Shown here: positions 33,280 through 44,499 of the stretch, in pieces
How the letters are laid out: the number at the start of each line of letters is the position of its first letter
How positions within the stretch are numbered: the stretch's first letter is position 1
Assembly: GCA_029204225.1 (NCBI GenBank)
Contig: CM055109.1
Coordinates: forward strand, 29,512,361-29,576,360
Length of the DNA: 64,000 bases
Source: Diphasiastrum complanatum
Taxonomy: Eukaryota; Streptophyta; Lycopodiopsida; Lycopodiales; Lycopodiaceae
Reading direction: 5' to 3'
Notes under the pieces: model-generated
The model's input: only the letters and a program-made list of their open reading frames with translations
The model's database searches: none
Told to the model about the DNA's origin: nothing
Translations under genes and position numbers: made by a program

Positions 33280-33430
33280 TACCTGGCATCGTGAAGGATT
33301 TAGGTTACCTGTCATATTTCTTTTGCTTTTTCTTTGGACAATCTTTTGGCAGATTTCCCTTCTCCATGTAGGAGAAGCACAAGCCACCGATTCTCACCTT
33401 GTTGTAGTCTGCGTGATCCAGCTTGATGAG
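33280..33430 (-). pseudogene. gypsy gag zinc-knuckle scrap
   Basis: The minus-strand frame has LCFSYMEKGNLPKDCPKKKQ, a decayed CX2CX4HX4C knuckle in which Cys2 is Tyr and His is Asn, embedded in basic residues as in plant gypsy gag. It is followed by a stop. No other gag blocks are clear. Confidence 0.5.
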
Positions 33431-34049
33431 CTTTTCTCCGCCCTGGAAACCAGTTTCCATCTTGTCTTTGCCCCACTTTTTGAAAACTTATTTTCTTTTA
33501 GCTCATCCTTGGGCAAACTTTGCTCCTTGCGGGAGCCAATGTGGGCGTCATCAAAAACCTAGCAACGACCATCATGATTTCATATCTCTCTTTGCAATGA
33601 GCCTAGAGGCTATGCCCCAAGAATTGTTACAAGGAATCTACAATGAATCCAAGATCCAAACTCTTCAGGTAGTCACCCTAGAAGAAGGTCAAGAGTACGA
33701 GGAAAAAGAGCTCCTCCATTTTGTCGATTCCCATCATTTCGATATTGTCCCGAAACCTTGAAAGACCAAATCCAAGAAGGCCATGAGTGGACAAAGATCC
33801 CATCTAGCCAACAAAACCTCTCGAGGCAATGTTGTAGTAGGTCGAATGGATTCTATATCGTAAGACTCTTGACTAGCTCCAAATTCCACATTTCATTTTG
33901 TGTTGTTGAAGCCCTTTGAGACCAGCCTCTTGATCTTCCTCTTGACCATCAGAGTTATTGAACAAACTTTGTTTTCTAGATCCATTTCTTTATTTTCCAG
34001 CATGAAAACCATAAGGACCAATATACACTTGCATAGCATCATCTACACA

Positions 34050-34995
34050 AGAAGATTCTCCAAAACATGTGAGTAAAACAAAATGTGTCACTTCCACTTG
34101 CTTACCTTTCTCTTGATCATCAAAGATATCAAAGATATGAATATCTTTAGACCTGAACCTCTGGAAATACTCCCTCTCAAACATATAATCTAGATCCAAC
34201 AAGATCTTATCAATGCTTGATCTCGAATTTCCACAAAGGTTAGTGAAAACAATGTCATTGGTGCCATCATAAATCAAAAGATAGATTCCAAACTTTCAAT
34301 CCAACATGAAGTAGAGTAGGTGAAGATGAGTATCAAACCTAATAAATCTAGCTTTCTTGAGTCCATAAGAAACCTCAATAAGCTCACCAATGAGATCTCC
34401 CTTGCCTTGAAGAAATTGCCTTTCGATTTTCTCCATGTAGTCTTCTCCAACCAAACTTTTGCCATCTTGATCATGAGTGACCAATTCACAATCATAGAAT
34501 CCTTTGAGTTGATGAAGAGATGTGAGATCCATGTGAGATCCATGCCTTGGATCTTCCCAAGAACCAATCTTCCATTGCTCTTTCCTTCATAAGACTCCCT
34601 CTTAATGACTGCATCATAAGAAGTAGAAACTCAAAAACATTAGAAGCCATGAAAAAAATGATTAGTACCTTCAACATAAGGATGATTGAAGTACTCTCTT
34701 TTTTCAAACAAGAACTTCTACTCAATGTTTCAGGTAATGACTCATATGATAATGTTTCTTCCTCACTATCATTCACAATGCCATCATTCAAAGTACATCC
34801 TACTTTGAACTCTTCACATACTTCTCTTCTTCTTGACTTGTGACTATCTCCCTCAACAATTCTCTTGATAGAACTATTTGATCTACTCTCTTTATGAAGA
34901 CATGTGACTCCATTTGCTGGAAAAATGACTTTCTTGGACTCATCACAAAAGAATGTAGAAGAACCACCTCCTTCATGCATTCACCTAGCAACATC
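34050..34995 (-). pseudogene. unrecognised coding-like segment in element D
   Basis: Three overlapping minus-strand ORFs (34,980-34,492, 34,567-34,274 or 34,532-34,296, and 34,277-33,990) form a nearly continuous charged translation. It has no RT or integrase motif but stretches such as KVGCTLNDGIVNDSEEETLS, KIERQFLQGKGDLIGELIE and KDIHIFDIFDDQEKGKQVEV. It occupies the place of integrase and RT. The right part has no counterpart in element A; the left part (KGKQV onward) does. Function unknown. It could be captured host exons or a diverged gag-like module. Confidence 0.4.
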
Positions 34996-36576
34996 CTTTT
35001 TCATATGATCAAAGAAATCATTAGCAACAACCTTTTCCAAGAAAGAACCTTCACCTCCATTGATGAAGTTAGCTCTTTCCTTACCTTTTGCATGCTTGCA
35101 CTTTCCATGAAGAACCATTGAAACACCATCATTATCCTCAAAACTAGCCAAGTTAGCACAAAGATGAACATTTCCAAGAAGCATATTAGATCTCAACCTA
35201 GATCTCGCATAAGGAAGCTTTTTAGACTTTGCATAAGATCCACCAATCTTATTGATGCTAAAAGGGAACTTTGGAAAGTTGAGACCAATCTCCTTTTCCA
35301 TTCCATCCTTTTTGTTAGCCATAACAAAAGCATCAAGCTTGAAAAGTCTACCTTGTATATTGCCCCTAGCAACCAAGATTTTTTCCTTTGTAATGAAACA
35401 AGCATCACCACCAAATTTTACCATGTATCCTTTCTCTATCATTTGACCAACACTTAGGAAATTCTTTGAAAGTGAAGAAATGTAAAGAACACCATCAAGT
35501 CTTGCTTTCCTATTAGTAGAGACACAAATATGAATTGAACCAATACCTTCAATCACACACTCACCACCATTGGCCATGTGAATTTCTTTCTTGGCTCCAT
35601 CATAAGTGACCAAAGAAGTAAAGAACTCCTTGTGACTAGTCATGTGTGAACTAGCTCCACTATCAATACACCATGAATATTTGTCACCTTCACTTGATAT
35701 TAGACTTGAAGAACACATCAAAAGAGAATTACCACCACCTAGATCCTCATCATTAGTAGTAAAGCTGATTTGCTTGCTACCTTCATCTCTTTGCTTCTTC
35801 AAACATTCATTTGCAAAATGCCCTTTGATTCTACAATAAAAGTATTTCAACTTAGACTTATCTTTCTTTTTGCTAAAAGAGGAAGTCTCACCTTGATCTT
35901 GACCTTTAGACCACTTGCCTTTGCCTTTGCCCTTGAACTTGCCTTTGATGAACATAGCCTCCTCTTCATAATGAGATGTTGATGTAGATCCACCTCCTCT
36001 TGATTGAAGCCTATACTCCTCCTTCACCAAGATCTCTTGCAAATCCACAATACTTATCAAAGTATTTTGAATAGCAAAACTTTGAACAAGATTAGCATGA
36101 TCATCCAACAAGCCATTAAGTATAACTTGAACAAGATCTACCTCCTTAATGCTTTCATCAATACATGCTAACTCATCATTGAATGCTTTAATACTCAAAA
36201 CAAAAGCATGAGTACTCTCTTTCTTCTTTTGCAAACTTTGAAAGATTTGGCTACTAAGAGTAAGCACTCTTGATGTAGACTTGGATTTATAAAGCTTCTT
36301 CAAAGCTTCCCAAGCCTCCAAAGATGATGTGCACTTACCAACTTCCATAAGAAGCTCATTGGTAACATTCGTCTTAATCATGTGTAGAGCATTCTTTGCC
36401 CTCTTGTCATACCTCACTTGATCTTGAGGTGCTTGAGGCCTCTCCTCCACACCTGCAACAATCTCCATCAACTCATTCATCTCCAATAAGGACTCCATCC
36501 TCACCTTCCAAGTAGAATAGTTGATTGAGGTAAGCCTATCATTGCCTTCCAACATGAATCCACCACTTGTAGCCAT
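34981..36576 (-). CDS. intact copia gag-protease ORF of element D (531 codons)
   Basis: The ORF opens with MATSGGFMLEGNDRLTSINY and STWKVRMESLLEM (gag N-terminus with the conserved Trp). It continues through UBN2-type gag, with EAWEALKKLYKSKSTSRVL at residues about 85-105, then a Lys/Gly-rich region. A zinc knuckle KYFYCRIKGHFANEC follows, with the first Cys changed to Tyr. The protease motif WCIDSGASSHMTSHKEFF is intact, then CVIEGIGSIHICVSTNRK and SSLSKNFLSVGQMI. The integrase His-zinc block is absent: after SKKLPYARSRLRSN the sequence departs from copia and ends at 34,981. It would encode particle and protease functions without enzymes for replication. Confidence 0.8.
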   Translation of the reverse strand: MATSGGFMLEGNDRLTSINYSTWKVRMESLLEMNELMEIVAGVEERPQAPQDQVRYDKRAKNALHMIKTNVTNELLMEVGKCTSSLEAWEALKKLYKSKSTSRVLTLSSQIFQSLQKKKESTHAFVLSIKAFNDELACIDESIKEVDLVQVILNGLLDDHANLVQSFAIQNTLISIVDLQEILVKEEYRLQSRGGGSTSTSHYEEEAMFIKGKFKGKGKGKWSKGQDQGETSSFSKKKDKSKLKYFYCRIKGHFANECLKKQRDEGSKQISFTTNDEDLGGGNSLLMCSSSLISSEGDKYSWCIDSGASSHMTSHKEFFTSLVTYDGAKKEIHMANGGECVIEGIGSIHICVSTNRKARLDGVLYISSLSKNFLSVGQMIEKGYMVKFGGDACFITKEKILVARGNIQGRLFKLDAFVMANKKDGMEKEIGLNFPKFPFSINKIGGSYAKSKKLPYARSRLRSNMLLGNVHLCANLASFEDNDGVSMVLHGKCKHAKGKERANFINGGEGSFLEKVVANDFFDHMKKDVAR

Positions 36577-37175
36577 GTTGCAATGACCTGATCTTCATCT
36601 TTCAGCCTATTCCAATGCATAAAGCACTCTCTTGAATGTCAACAAATGAACTCAAGAAGAAATCACAAAGATATAGAACCTCTCAAATCTCTTCTAGCAC
36701 TTCTAACTAGAAAATCAACACATAGAATAGTGAAATCTTGATCAACCTATGATCTATCCTCAATCTAATGATTCTTGACACTTCCTAAGATTGAAACACA
36801 CTCAAATGAGGTTCATTAACCTCAAAAACTAGAGATCCAACTAAAATTAGCGTTTTGACAAAATCACAAAAAATTGAATATCTCACATTCTACATGCAAT
36901 TTCTAAAAACTTGATATATCATCTTGTAGCCTCCAATGAGACCTTCATAATGCACCAAAAATTGTCTAATTCTAGTAAACCAAGTTTGAAATCAGAATTG
37001 ATCAAGTATATAAACCTATATTGAGCTTTGACCTACAAAAGGTCAATTCTACACATGCAAAAATGCTGATTTTTTTAGTAGAGATCAATCTAGCATGCTC
37101 TAGCATTGGTAACTCCTCCAAATCTTTGATAAATGTGGCTGATCCTTTCATAACCTAAAACACAATAGCTCATCA

Positions 37176-37771
37176 TGTGAAGGATTTTAGATCATTCAAA
37201 ATCCAAATCCATGTTCCTGATCTTTCGTTACAATAAGAAGCAAACCAACAGTCCTGCCAATGTAAAAAAAAATCAGCATCTACATACAAAATGAGATGCA
37301 AACTCTAAGAGATACTGATCAAACATGAACCAAAACATAAAATATAGTTGTTGTCCGTACAATTATAGTACCCTACTATATTTCACACGTGTGGAACCGA
37401 AAATAGCACCAATGAGTAGTAGAACCCAAGGAGAACCATGTATAATGATGAAATGAGGGAGAGAAGAGAGAAGATATGTGTCTCCATGAGTTTCCTCCTT
37501 TTATAACAGGTCCAAACCCTATTTGGCCACTTGGTTTTCCCTCCAAAATGCTAACCCTACTATTTTTGGTTCTAGACTCAAAGTACCCAACATTCAAATT
37601 TGAATCTCGACTACCAACTTTCCCACACTTTCAAAAAGTGTTTATTGAATGTATTTTAAACTAATATAACCTCAAAAAATTTATCTCTAAGTCTAAAATG
37701 AGTTTTGGCCTCATATTGACAATTTACCAAAATATGACTAAACTAGGCTAAACTAGTTGAAATCTCTCACA
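37176..37771 (-). repeat. 5' LTR of element D (596 bp)
   Basis: It starts TGTGAAGGATTTTAG at 37,176 and ends AAATCTCTCACA at 37,771, and matches element A LTRs in many blocks (AATCAGCATCTACATACAAA, CCTTTTATAACAGGTCCAAA, CACACTTTCAAAAAGTGTTT). The adjoining primer site is degraded (CACAATAGCTCATCA in place of GCTCTGATACCA). Confidence 0.85.
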
Positions 37772-38384
37772 GAATCCACGTAGTGATCTGCTATGAGAGT
37801 GCATAGAGTGAGACCTAGCTGAGGATGAAGCCCTACATAAGTTAGAGGTTTCACTCTGGGACAATAGTGTCAAGATGATCAGAGACTTGATCGATCAGAT
37901 TTGTTGCGGCTTGATACTAAAAAAATGTCGATCACTGTGGATCTCCCATCTGGAGGCTCTCCAAAAGGGAAAGCACCTCATAGTTGAGTCCAAAGCCATC
38001 TAAAGATGTGAAAAATATTAATAGAGTTTTGAAACGGGTGTGGCTTAGTGAAGAAAAGCCAACCACCAGCTCACCCTTTAACTCAAGCCCCTCTATAAGG
38101 CCAAAACATCTGAGTAGAAGGCCAAGAGTGATAAATGGGACATCAAGACCAAACTAATGACCTCTCTCCAAGCAAAAGAAAAAATCCAGCAAGATGTTGT
38201 TGAAGAGTCCAAACTTGTGCATGATGAATACTTTAAGGACTATGAAATGGATGAAGTGGTAGTAGTCATTCCCAGAGCAAAGAGATAATCAACCGAAAAT
38301 ACCTCTGTAGGGGCTAATGTTTATGAAGGTCTTGCTTGCACCAAAGAGGAAGATCTAGTCGAAGAGGGAGAGGATAGTCGCATA

Positions 38385-38660
38385 GTGCTTGTAGGAGAAG
38401 ACATTGAGGGAAATGAGCTACAAGATCTAAAAGCACTTCTTTGCAAGTACTGTGATTGTCTAGCATGGAATTATGTTGAGCTAAAAGGCATATCACTAGA
38501 TGTAGTGGTTCATACCATTCCTCTAGTTGATGGAGCAAAAACCATAGTAAGTAGGTCATATTGGTTTTATTTGCATTATGCCTAGCTAATTCAGTTACCT
38601 TTTACAGAAAATGCGTTAGAAAACATAGCTAGAAATGAAGCCTATCATTTCTTGGATGGG
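38385..38660 (+). pseudogene. gypsy pre-RT linker
   Basis: The plus frame reads LLCKYCDCLAWNYVELKGIS, then VVVHTIPLVDGAKTIV. This matches the conserved gypsy stretch before RT (D.FAW.Y.DLKGI....HRIPL..GAKP). It stops at 38,582 and continues weakly to about 38,660 before homology is lost. Confidence 0.7.
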
Positions 38661-39159
38661 TTTATGTTAAAATCTTGTTAGGATCTAGTGCAATATGTAG
38701 ATCACATCAATCAATTACCATAGACACTCCTCACAAGCTCTCAAAGATGGCACATCAAAAGCTTTGTATTACAAAGAGAAAACTATACATATACCAACTT
38801 TCCCCAATATGCATGGGCTCGACAAGTGTCAACACACTGAAAAGGCACTTGTCTAACTTAAAGTCCCAACATGGGCTAAAATACTAACCCCTGAGTATAG
38901 CATAACGAAACCAAGATATATTGTACAGGCTAATTTTCCTATATGTGTGGCTACTCGGCTGACCCAAGTAGCTGGCTACGAGACGAGTGCCCGCGATTGA
39001 TATGTCGTTGGTGGGTCAAGTCCCAACACTTCTGAATACAACAAATCTAATTAGCTATACACTAATTATAGTATCACATTTGAAGCTTATACTAATGAAT
39101 CAGATCAAACTGATTTCTAATAGTTTAGTGGCTATAATTAGGTGCAAATTTCTCCAAAA

Positions 39160-40052
39160 GTTCAACACAAGACTGCATTCTCCACCAAGTGGAGAACATA
39201 CACCTATAGAGTGATGCCATTTTGATCATGCAACAATCCTAGAACCTTCCAACGAGTGATGAGCTATGCTTCCAAGGATTTCTTACAAAAATTTATTGAA
39301 ATATTTCTAGACGAATTGTGTATTCACTCCCCTGTGTGCTTGGGAAAAGTGTACATACAATGTCAATTATTTGATATATCTCCAAATGCCAAGATCCGCA
39401 TAACACATGCTTTGCTAAAACCTCGAACTGTACGCGAAGTATACATCATTATGGGACATTGCAATTATTATCAAAAGTTTGTATTGAATTTTGCCAAGCT
39501 AGCCCACCTGATCTACCAAATGACCATCCAACTCAAATGGAAAACTGAAGCTAATGAGGCGTTTCACAAACTCAAGAGAGCCTTAGTAACTGCCCCAATC
39601 CTATGTCTTCCAATATGGACCATTGAATTTCATGTCCATACAGATGTTTCTAAGTATGCCATAGAGAGTTTTCTGACACACCCAGGGAAGTATAAAAAGA
39701 ATATCCAATCTACTTTGCCAATAGGCAGTTGATTCCTATAGAGATGCACTACATGACCACTGAGCAAGAAGCACTAGCGATGGTATATAGCTTGAAATTT
39801 TTTTTCCATTACCTCCTAGCCAATCCTTTCGTTGCCTTCGTAGATCAGTAGGTCATATTGTATCTGGTTAATAGACCATGCACTATCGAACGGATCACTA
39901 GGTGGCTACTACTTCTCCAAGAATTTGACTTTATAATTCTCGTTCGCAAGGGCAAGAAACATTATCTAGCCAATCACCTCTCACAGATACACAATGTACT
40001 TGAGAGTAGAGGGGTAGACGATGAACTCCCAGATGCCATATTATTCCACTGA
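39160..40052 (+). pseudogene. gypsy RT C-half and RNase H
   Basis: Plus-strand frames contain TAFSTKWRTYTYRVMPF (RT motif B region), then FQRVMSYAS and FLDELCIHS, the polymerase motif with FLDE in place of YxDD. AKIRITHALLKPRTVREV and MGHCNYYQKFVLNFAKLA follow, then RNase H with TDVSKYAIESFLTH, YMTTEQEALAMVYSLK and DFIILVRKGKKHYLANHLSQ. Stops occur at about 39,222, 39,730 and 39,850. The altered catalytic motif and stops show a dead copy. Confidence 0.8.
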
Positions 40053-40087
40053 AGAAACAAAACGTTTTGAGCCACAAAGCTTTGCTA

Positions 40088-40870
40088 GCTTTTGAGCTCA
40101 AGTTTGCAAGAAATGCAAGGGAGATACCTAGACATGAAGACCAAAGCTTTGAGGACTGAAGACCCGAAGGCGATGGTCCAAACGTTCGTTGATTGAAGGA
40201 TACCCGAACATGAAGATGAAATGTTTGTGGATCTCGAGGAACTCAATGGTGAGGCCAAAGACAGAAGAAGACACAAAGATCAAAGGCGACGGATCTTCAC
40301 GCTTCAATATACAAAGAAAGTACAAGGAGGACGTCACCCTCCACGGACAATCTGAATACCATTGGACGTGCTTAACCAGTCATTCTTGTAATCTCAAATC
40401 AGATTAAACCTTCTTCTCTCTATCTATATAAACATATCAAACATTAGAGAATAGGTTGGATTGTCAATTGGTTGAGTATCAACCTGATCTAAGCACAATA
40501 TTGCTAGTCGATGTCCAAGAAGTCCGCTAGTAAGCAAGACAATTTAATTCGCGGAAGACATAGATTCTTTCATCCTGTTGCATTGTGTGGGTCTATCACG
40601 CAGTGCTCTTACTGAAAAAGAGATCATTGATAATATAGTAGCTATAATGCACATGTTGTGTGATCTTGAATGCTTTGATATCTGATTATTATATGTTCGT
40701 TAGCAGTTGTTTATTCTTTATTTCGCATATTGGTTTTATCTTGTTGAATGCTAAAACAGATTATAACATAGGTCAGCAGTGTCTGTCTACACTTTGGAGG
40801 ATTGTAGATCTATTCTAGCATGTGTAGTAGACCAGCAGACAAAATTGAACTCCATCCAGGAATCTTTTTT
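40088..40870 (+). repeat. 5' LTR of element C
   Basis: The segment 40,088-40,572 is repeated at 45,046-45,542 with blocks such as GTTCGTTGATTGAAGGATAC, GTAATCTCAAATCAGATTAA and TCAATTGGTTGAGTATCAAC. CTATCTATATAAACATATC at about 40,419-40,437 is a good TATA element. The exact left edge is uncertain because the gypsy fragment E ends only about 30 bases earlier. Confidence 0.8.
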
Positions 40871-40877
40871 CAATAGT

Positions 40878-40892
40878 GGTATAAGAGCTTCT
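40878..40892 (+). promoter_or_regulatory. primer-binding site of element C
   Basis: TGGTATAAGAGCTTC differs at one base from the tRNA-Met site TGGTATCAGAGCTTC and lies between the LTR and gag. Confidence 0.75.
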
Positions 40893-40995
40893 CTCTCCTA
40901 TCAGAGAGCTGATATAACTTAAGAGCTATCAGATTCAGGAGACAAGCATTCAAAACAGAAAACCAGAGAAACAGACTGAAGAACAGTTCACAACA

Positions 40996-41620
40996 ATGGC
41001 ATCCATAAGCAGCATGCAGTCGAAGATCTGTACAATTCTCGACTTAGTTGGGTCCAGCTTCCTAGCATGGAAAGCAAAGACCTCACTCATACTAAAGGGA
41101 GAAGGTCTATGGCCCTGGGTAGATGGCACCGAAGAGATGCCTATAAGCACTGGCAAAGAGCTACGAGAATGGAGAGAAAAGAATGACAAGCCAGTAGCCA
41201 TGTTGTCGCCATCCATCGAAGATAGCCTAACGCTTGACCTCATGACACTCTCTAATACAAGAGAGATGTGGGATACATTGCTTACCAGATTTCAGACAAA
41301 ATCACGCAGCTAGATCATGCTTCTCGAAGATCAGTTGACAAACCTACGATGAGATGCAAAGACCTCACATCCTTTATCAGAAAGATGAAAGATTGGTTCC
41401 TTTCACTACACAATGCTAGAACGTAGAATGTAGTATCAACGGAGAAGTAGCTCACTTACATGTTATGAGTTGTACCAAGATCTTTCCAAACAACCCGAAT
41501 GTTTCTAGTAAAGGATCTAGCGATGACACTTGAAAAGGTAGTGATCAAGATTCGAGAAGAAGTCGAAGCTCGTGAGCACCTTGATCACAAAAATGCCTCT
41601 AAACAAGCTTTCTACAGCAA
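40996..41620 (+). pseudogene. copia gag of element C
   Basis: The ORF from ATG 40,996 has FLAWKAKTSLILKGEGLWPW (gag F.LWK..M..IL.GEGLW block), then KPVAMLSPSIEDSLTLDLMT and TREMWDTLLTRFQTK. A TAG at 41,311-41,313 stops it. Gag sequence continues in shifted frames with EDQLTNLR and ELYQDLSKQPECF to about 41,620. No functional product is expected. Confidence 0.8.
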
Positions 41621-41754
41621 CTAGGAGAAGCCAAAGTAGTCCAAGCCTAAGAGGGAGTCAAATCGAAAGCAGGATCAAGACCAACAAATAGAGGGAGCCA
41701 GCAAAGGTAGATAGAAGAAGAAAGAAAAGCCGAGGCAACATAGTGGTGACAAGA

Positions 41755-42104
41755 AACTATGCGTGAGATGCAAACGCGAAGGACATACAGTCGATATGTG
41801 TTGGCTAAATCTGAAAATTGAGTGTATCCATTGCCACAAGAAGGGTCATGCACTCATGGACTGCTACCAGAACCCAAGGAACAAGCAGCCTCAAGGCAGA
41901 CAGGAGAACAATAACAGTTCATCCTATGTCGAAGAGCCAGAAAGTTCAAAGTTGGGCGAAGAAAGTCCGAACAACGGAAATTCGACAACCTATCTTTGTA
42001 CAAACTTGTGTGCAGCCTCGAAATCTAACACACATGAGGTGATCCTTGATTCAAGAGCAACCTCTCACTTTGTTACATCGAGACGAATAATGTCTCACTT
42101 TTGA
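41755..42104 (+). pseudogene. double zinc knuckle and protease start of element C
   Basis: The plus frame has two tandem knuckles: CVRCKREGHTVDMC (complete when read from just before the first ATG) and CIHCHKKGHALMDC. A Gln/Asn-rich linker follows, then VILDSRATSHFVTSRRIM. The protease active site is DSR where DSG is expected, as in element B. The frame ends at a TGA at 42,102. Confidence 0.8.
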
Positions 42105-43417
42105 AGTGCTGATCCATCAAGATACATAGTTCTTGGAGACAGATCAAGACATCAGGTGAATGGTATTGGTTCGTTATGGCTCCACACAAATGACAGAGAC
42201 AGAAGGTTAGAAGATGTTCTATTCGTACCACACACTACAACAAGACTTGCTATCAGTCGCAAGAATAGCAGACGCTGGGATGCATGTGATGTTTTCGAAC
42301 GAAACATGCAATGTCATTGATGCCAGCACCAGTACGCTAATCACGCAAGGTAGACCAAAGGGCAACCTGTATCATTTGAAGGTACATCTGCTTACAGATC
42401 AAGCACACCAAGCTCATAAATTTGCAGATGTTCTATGACACAAGAGACTATGCCACATGAACTCAATGGCATTGTATTAAGAAAGCCAACATGGAGCTAC
42501 CACAGGAGTGAGCATCATGCCATGTCACGAATTCGACAACCTGCGATGTGTGCACGAAAGGGAGGATGTCCCAAACTCCATTCACCAGAGACACCTAAAG
42601 AACAACAAAGATTCTGGAGCTAGTACATTTGAACATCTATGGACCTTTCGATGTGATCTCAGTAGGAGGCTCGAAGTATTATATCACCTTCATTTACGAC
42701 TACAACAAATTTGCCAGAGTCTTCTTCATACACAACAAGATAGAAGCACTCGACAAGTTCACAAAATACATGAACTGGGCAGAAAGATGCACATGACGTA
42801 AAGTGAAGCAGATCAGGACTGATCGTGGTGAAGAATACATCTTGAACTGCTTCATCGACTTTTGTACCGATCGAGAAATCCTTCACAGAAGGGCTACATC
42901 CTATATACCACAACACAACGATGTTGCTGAAAGAAAGAACAGTACACTCATGGAAGCCGTAAGGTGCATGATGGCCTATTCGAAAGCACCATGAGTGCTA
43001 TGCACTGAAGCAGTAGCTACAGCCGCCTACATCTAGATCATGATAGACAAATCAGGTGTTCCTCACATGACACCACATGAACTATGGTGGGGTAGAAAAC
43101 CCAATCTGACACATATTTGGATTTTTGGCTGTGCAGCTTATGCAAACTCTGATAAGCTTTGAAATAAGCTTGATGAGGAAGTCGAATTAGGATATCTCAT
43201 CGGGTATGACAATCAGACGTCATACTACATGATCTACATGCTAGAAACGAGTCTAGTAAAGACTGTTAGAGACGTCAAGTTTGATGAAAGCAGAATAATG
43301 GCCAACAATGATTCTGCCATCTATGAAGTCTTAGGAAAGCAGTACTACGACCTGCCAACCATACCAATTGGAGCAGAACTGGAACACTCACACGAAGATG
43401 TTCAAAGTCCACATTAG
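42105..43417 (+). pseudogene. protease end and integrase of element C
   Basis: Several plus frames in order give LQQDLLSVARIADAGMHV, then HKRLCHMNSMAL (zinc His), and the first catalytic block in a shifted frame (LELVHLNIYGPFDV, Asp lost). QIRTDRGEEYILNCF follows with the second Asp but RGEE for NGGE, then IPQHNDVAERKNSTLMEA with the catalytic Glu, PHELWWGRKPNLTHIWIFGC, and the tail VRDVKFDESRI ending at 43,417. Stops at about 42,437, 42,480, 42,801, 42,993 and 43,160 break the frame. Confidence 0.8.
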
Positions 43418-43421
43418 CTGA

Positions 43422-44395
43422 GTGAAGAATCAAATGAAGAAAGGACCACAAGCTTGCCTGCTGCTAGAAACTCCTGTGAACCGAGATGAGTTCGGACCTA
43501 GCCGAAGAGACAAATGTAAGAGCATTGCAGTACCTAAAGAATCTCCCATGAGATCAACCAGAGAACGAAAAGCACTAGCAAGATTCATTCTACGCAGCTC
43601 AACTTCAACATATGAAGAGTTTTGTGGATTCAGTGGCGAACCACATACTTTTGACGAAGCCATCAATAGTCCAGACAAGTACAAATGGGTCCAAGCCATG
43701 AATGAGAAAATTGAATCCATGAGTAAAAATGAGACATGGAAAATGCAATCAATGCCAGACAAGCGAAAGACAGTGCAATGCAAATGGGTTCACAAGCTCA
43801 AGTATGGACCGAATGGAGATGTTTCGAGATACAAGGCTAGACTTGTAGCGAAGGGATTCTCTCAAAATTATGACATCGACTACACTGAGACCTTCTCTCT
43901 AGTGGTGAAACATGCGTCATTACGTCTACTATTTGCATATGCAGCTGCATACGACCTCAGGATTCACATCATCGATGAAAAGACATCATTCCTACATGGC
44001 GAGTTAGACAACAAAGTCTGCATGGACCAATCTCTAGGTTATACCTGCGAATCACTTCCTACCTATGCATGCCAAATGCATAGAAGTATTTATGGTCTGA
44101 AGCAATCCACATGACAATGGTATAAGAAGAAGGATCATGCCCTACGATCCATAGGTTTTGAACCACTGATAGTCGATTCCAATGTTTATGTAAGGATCAC
44201 GGATGGGGAGATCGCCATTGTTTTTGTGTGTGTGGATGACACCCTGATACTATGCAGAAGTGAAGAGCTAATTGCCAAAGTGAAGAGCGAAATCTCGAAA
44301 CATTTCAAGATAACAGACCTAGGAGAAGCTAGATATTATCTAGGCTTGCAAATCGAGCGCGACTATGATAAAGGAAAACTATACATTTATTAGTC
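43422..44395 (+). pseudogene. reverse transcriptase of element C
   Basis: The 230-codon plus ORF has KYKWVQAMNEKIESMSKNET, then VQCKWVHKLKYGPNGDVSRY, KARLVAKGFSQNYDIDYTET, YDLRIHIIDEKTSFLHGEL and CQMHRSIYGLKQS, and stops at 44,114. The frame goes on with DSNVYVRITDGEIAIVFV and the polymerase motif CVDD (44,229-44,240, YVDD expected), then KHFKITDLGEARYYLGLQIE. Motif A has IIDEKTSFL where the family has QMDVKTAFL, retaining Asp. Several later stops occur. Confidence 0.85.
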
Positions 44396-44499
44396 CAGGT
44401 ACATCTAGAAAATCCTTGATGATTTCAGGATGACAGACTGCAGAGGGGCAAATATCCCCATGCTTGCAGAAACAATCCTGATAAACAAAGATTGTTCAA

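Larger units (their letters stand above)
33862..37771 (-). mobile_element. copia element D, relative of A, 3' end lost
   Basis: The 5' LTR is 37,176-37,771, the leader 36,600-37,175, an open gag-protease ORF 36,576-34,981, and sequence of unknown origin 35,200-34,050. A segment homologous to 13,770-13,990 of element A then ends at about 33,862. The 3' LTR, RNase H and almost all integrase and RT are missing. The LTR is followed on the right directly by gypsy sequence at 37,772. Confidence 0.85.
33560..40052 (+). mobile_element. Ty3/gypsy element E, split by element D
   Basis: A plus-strand ORF piece (33,600-33,761, with QTLQVVTLEEGQEYEEKELL) and following frame reach about 33,860. They are interrupted by element D to 37,771 and continue with a polyprotein remnant (37,772-38,300), a pre-RT block (CDCLAWNYVELKGISLDVVV) and RT/RNase H from 39,160 to 40,052. 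RT lacks its N-terminal half, replaced by about 450 bases without motif (38,680-39,150). The assignment of the 33.6 kb piece to the same element rests on orientation and style only. Confidence 0.55.

Noticed and set aside
33236-33562. 108-codon plus-strand ORF with a hydrophobic segment as a membrane protein
   Set aside because: The minus strand of the same stretch reads as a decayed gypsy zinc knuckle, which explains the sequence better.
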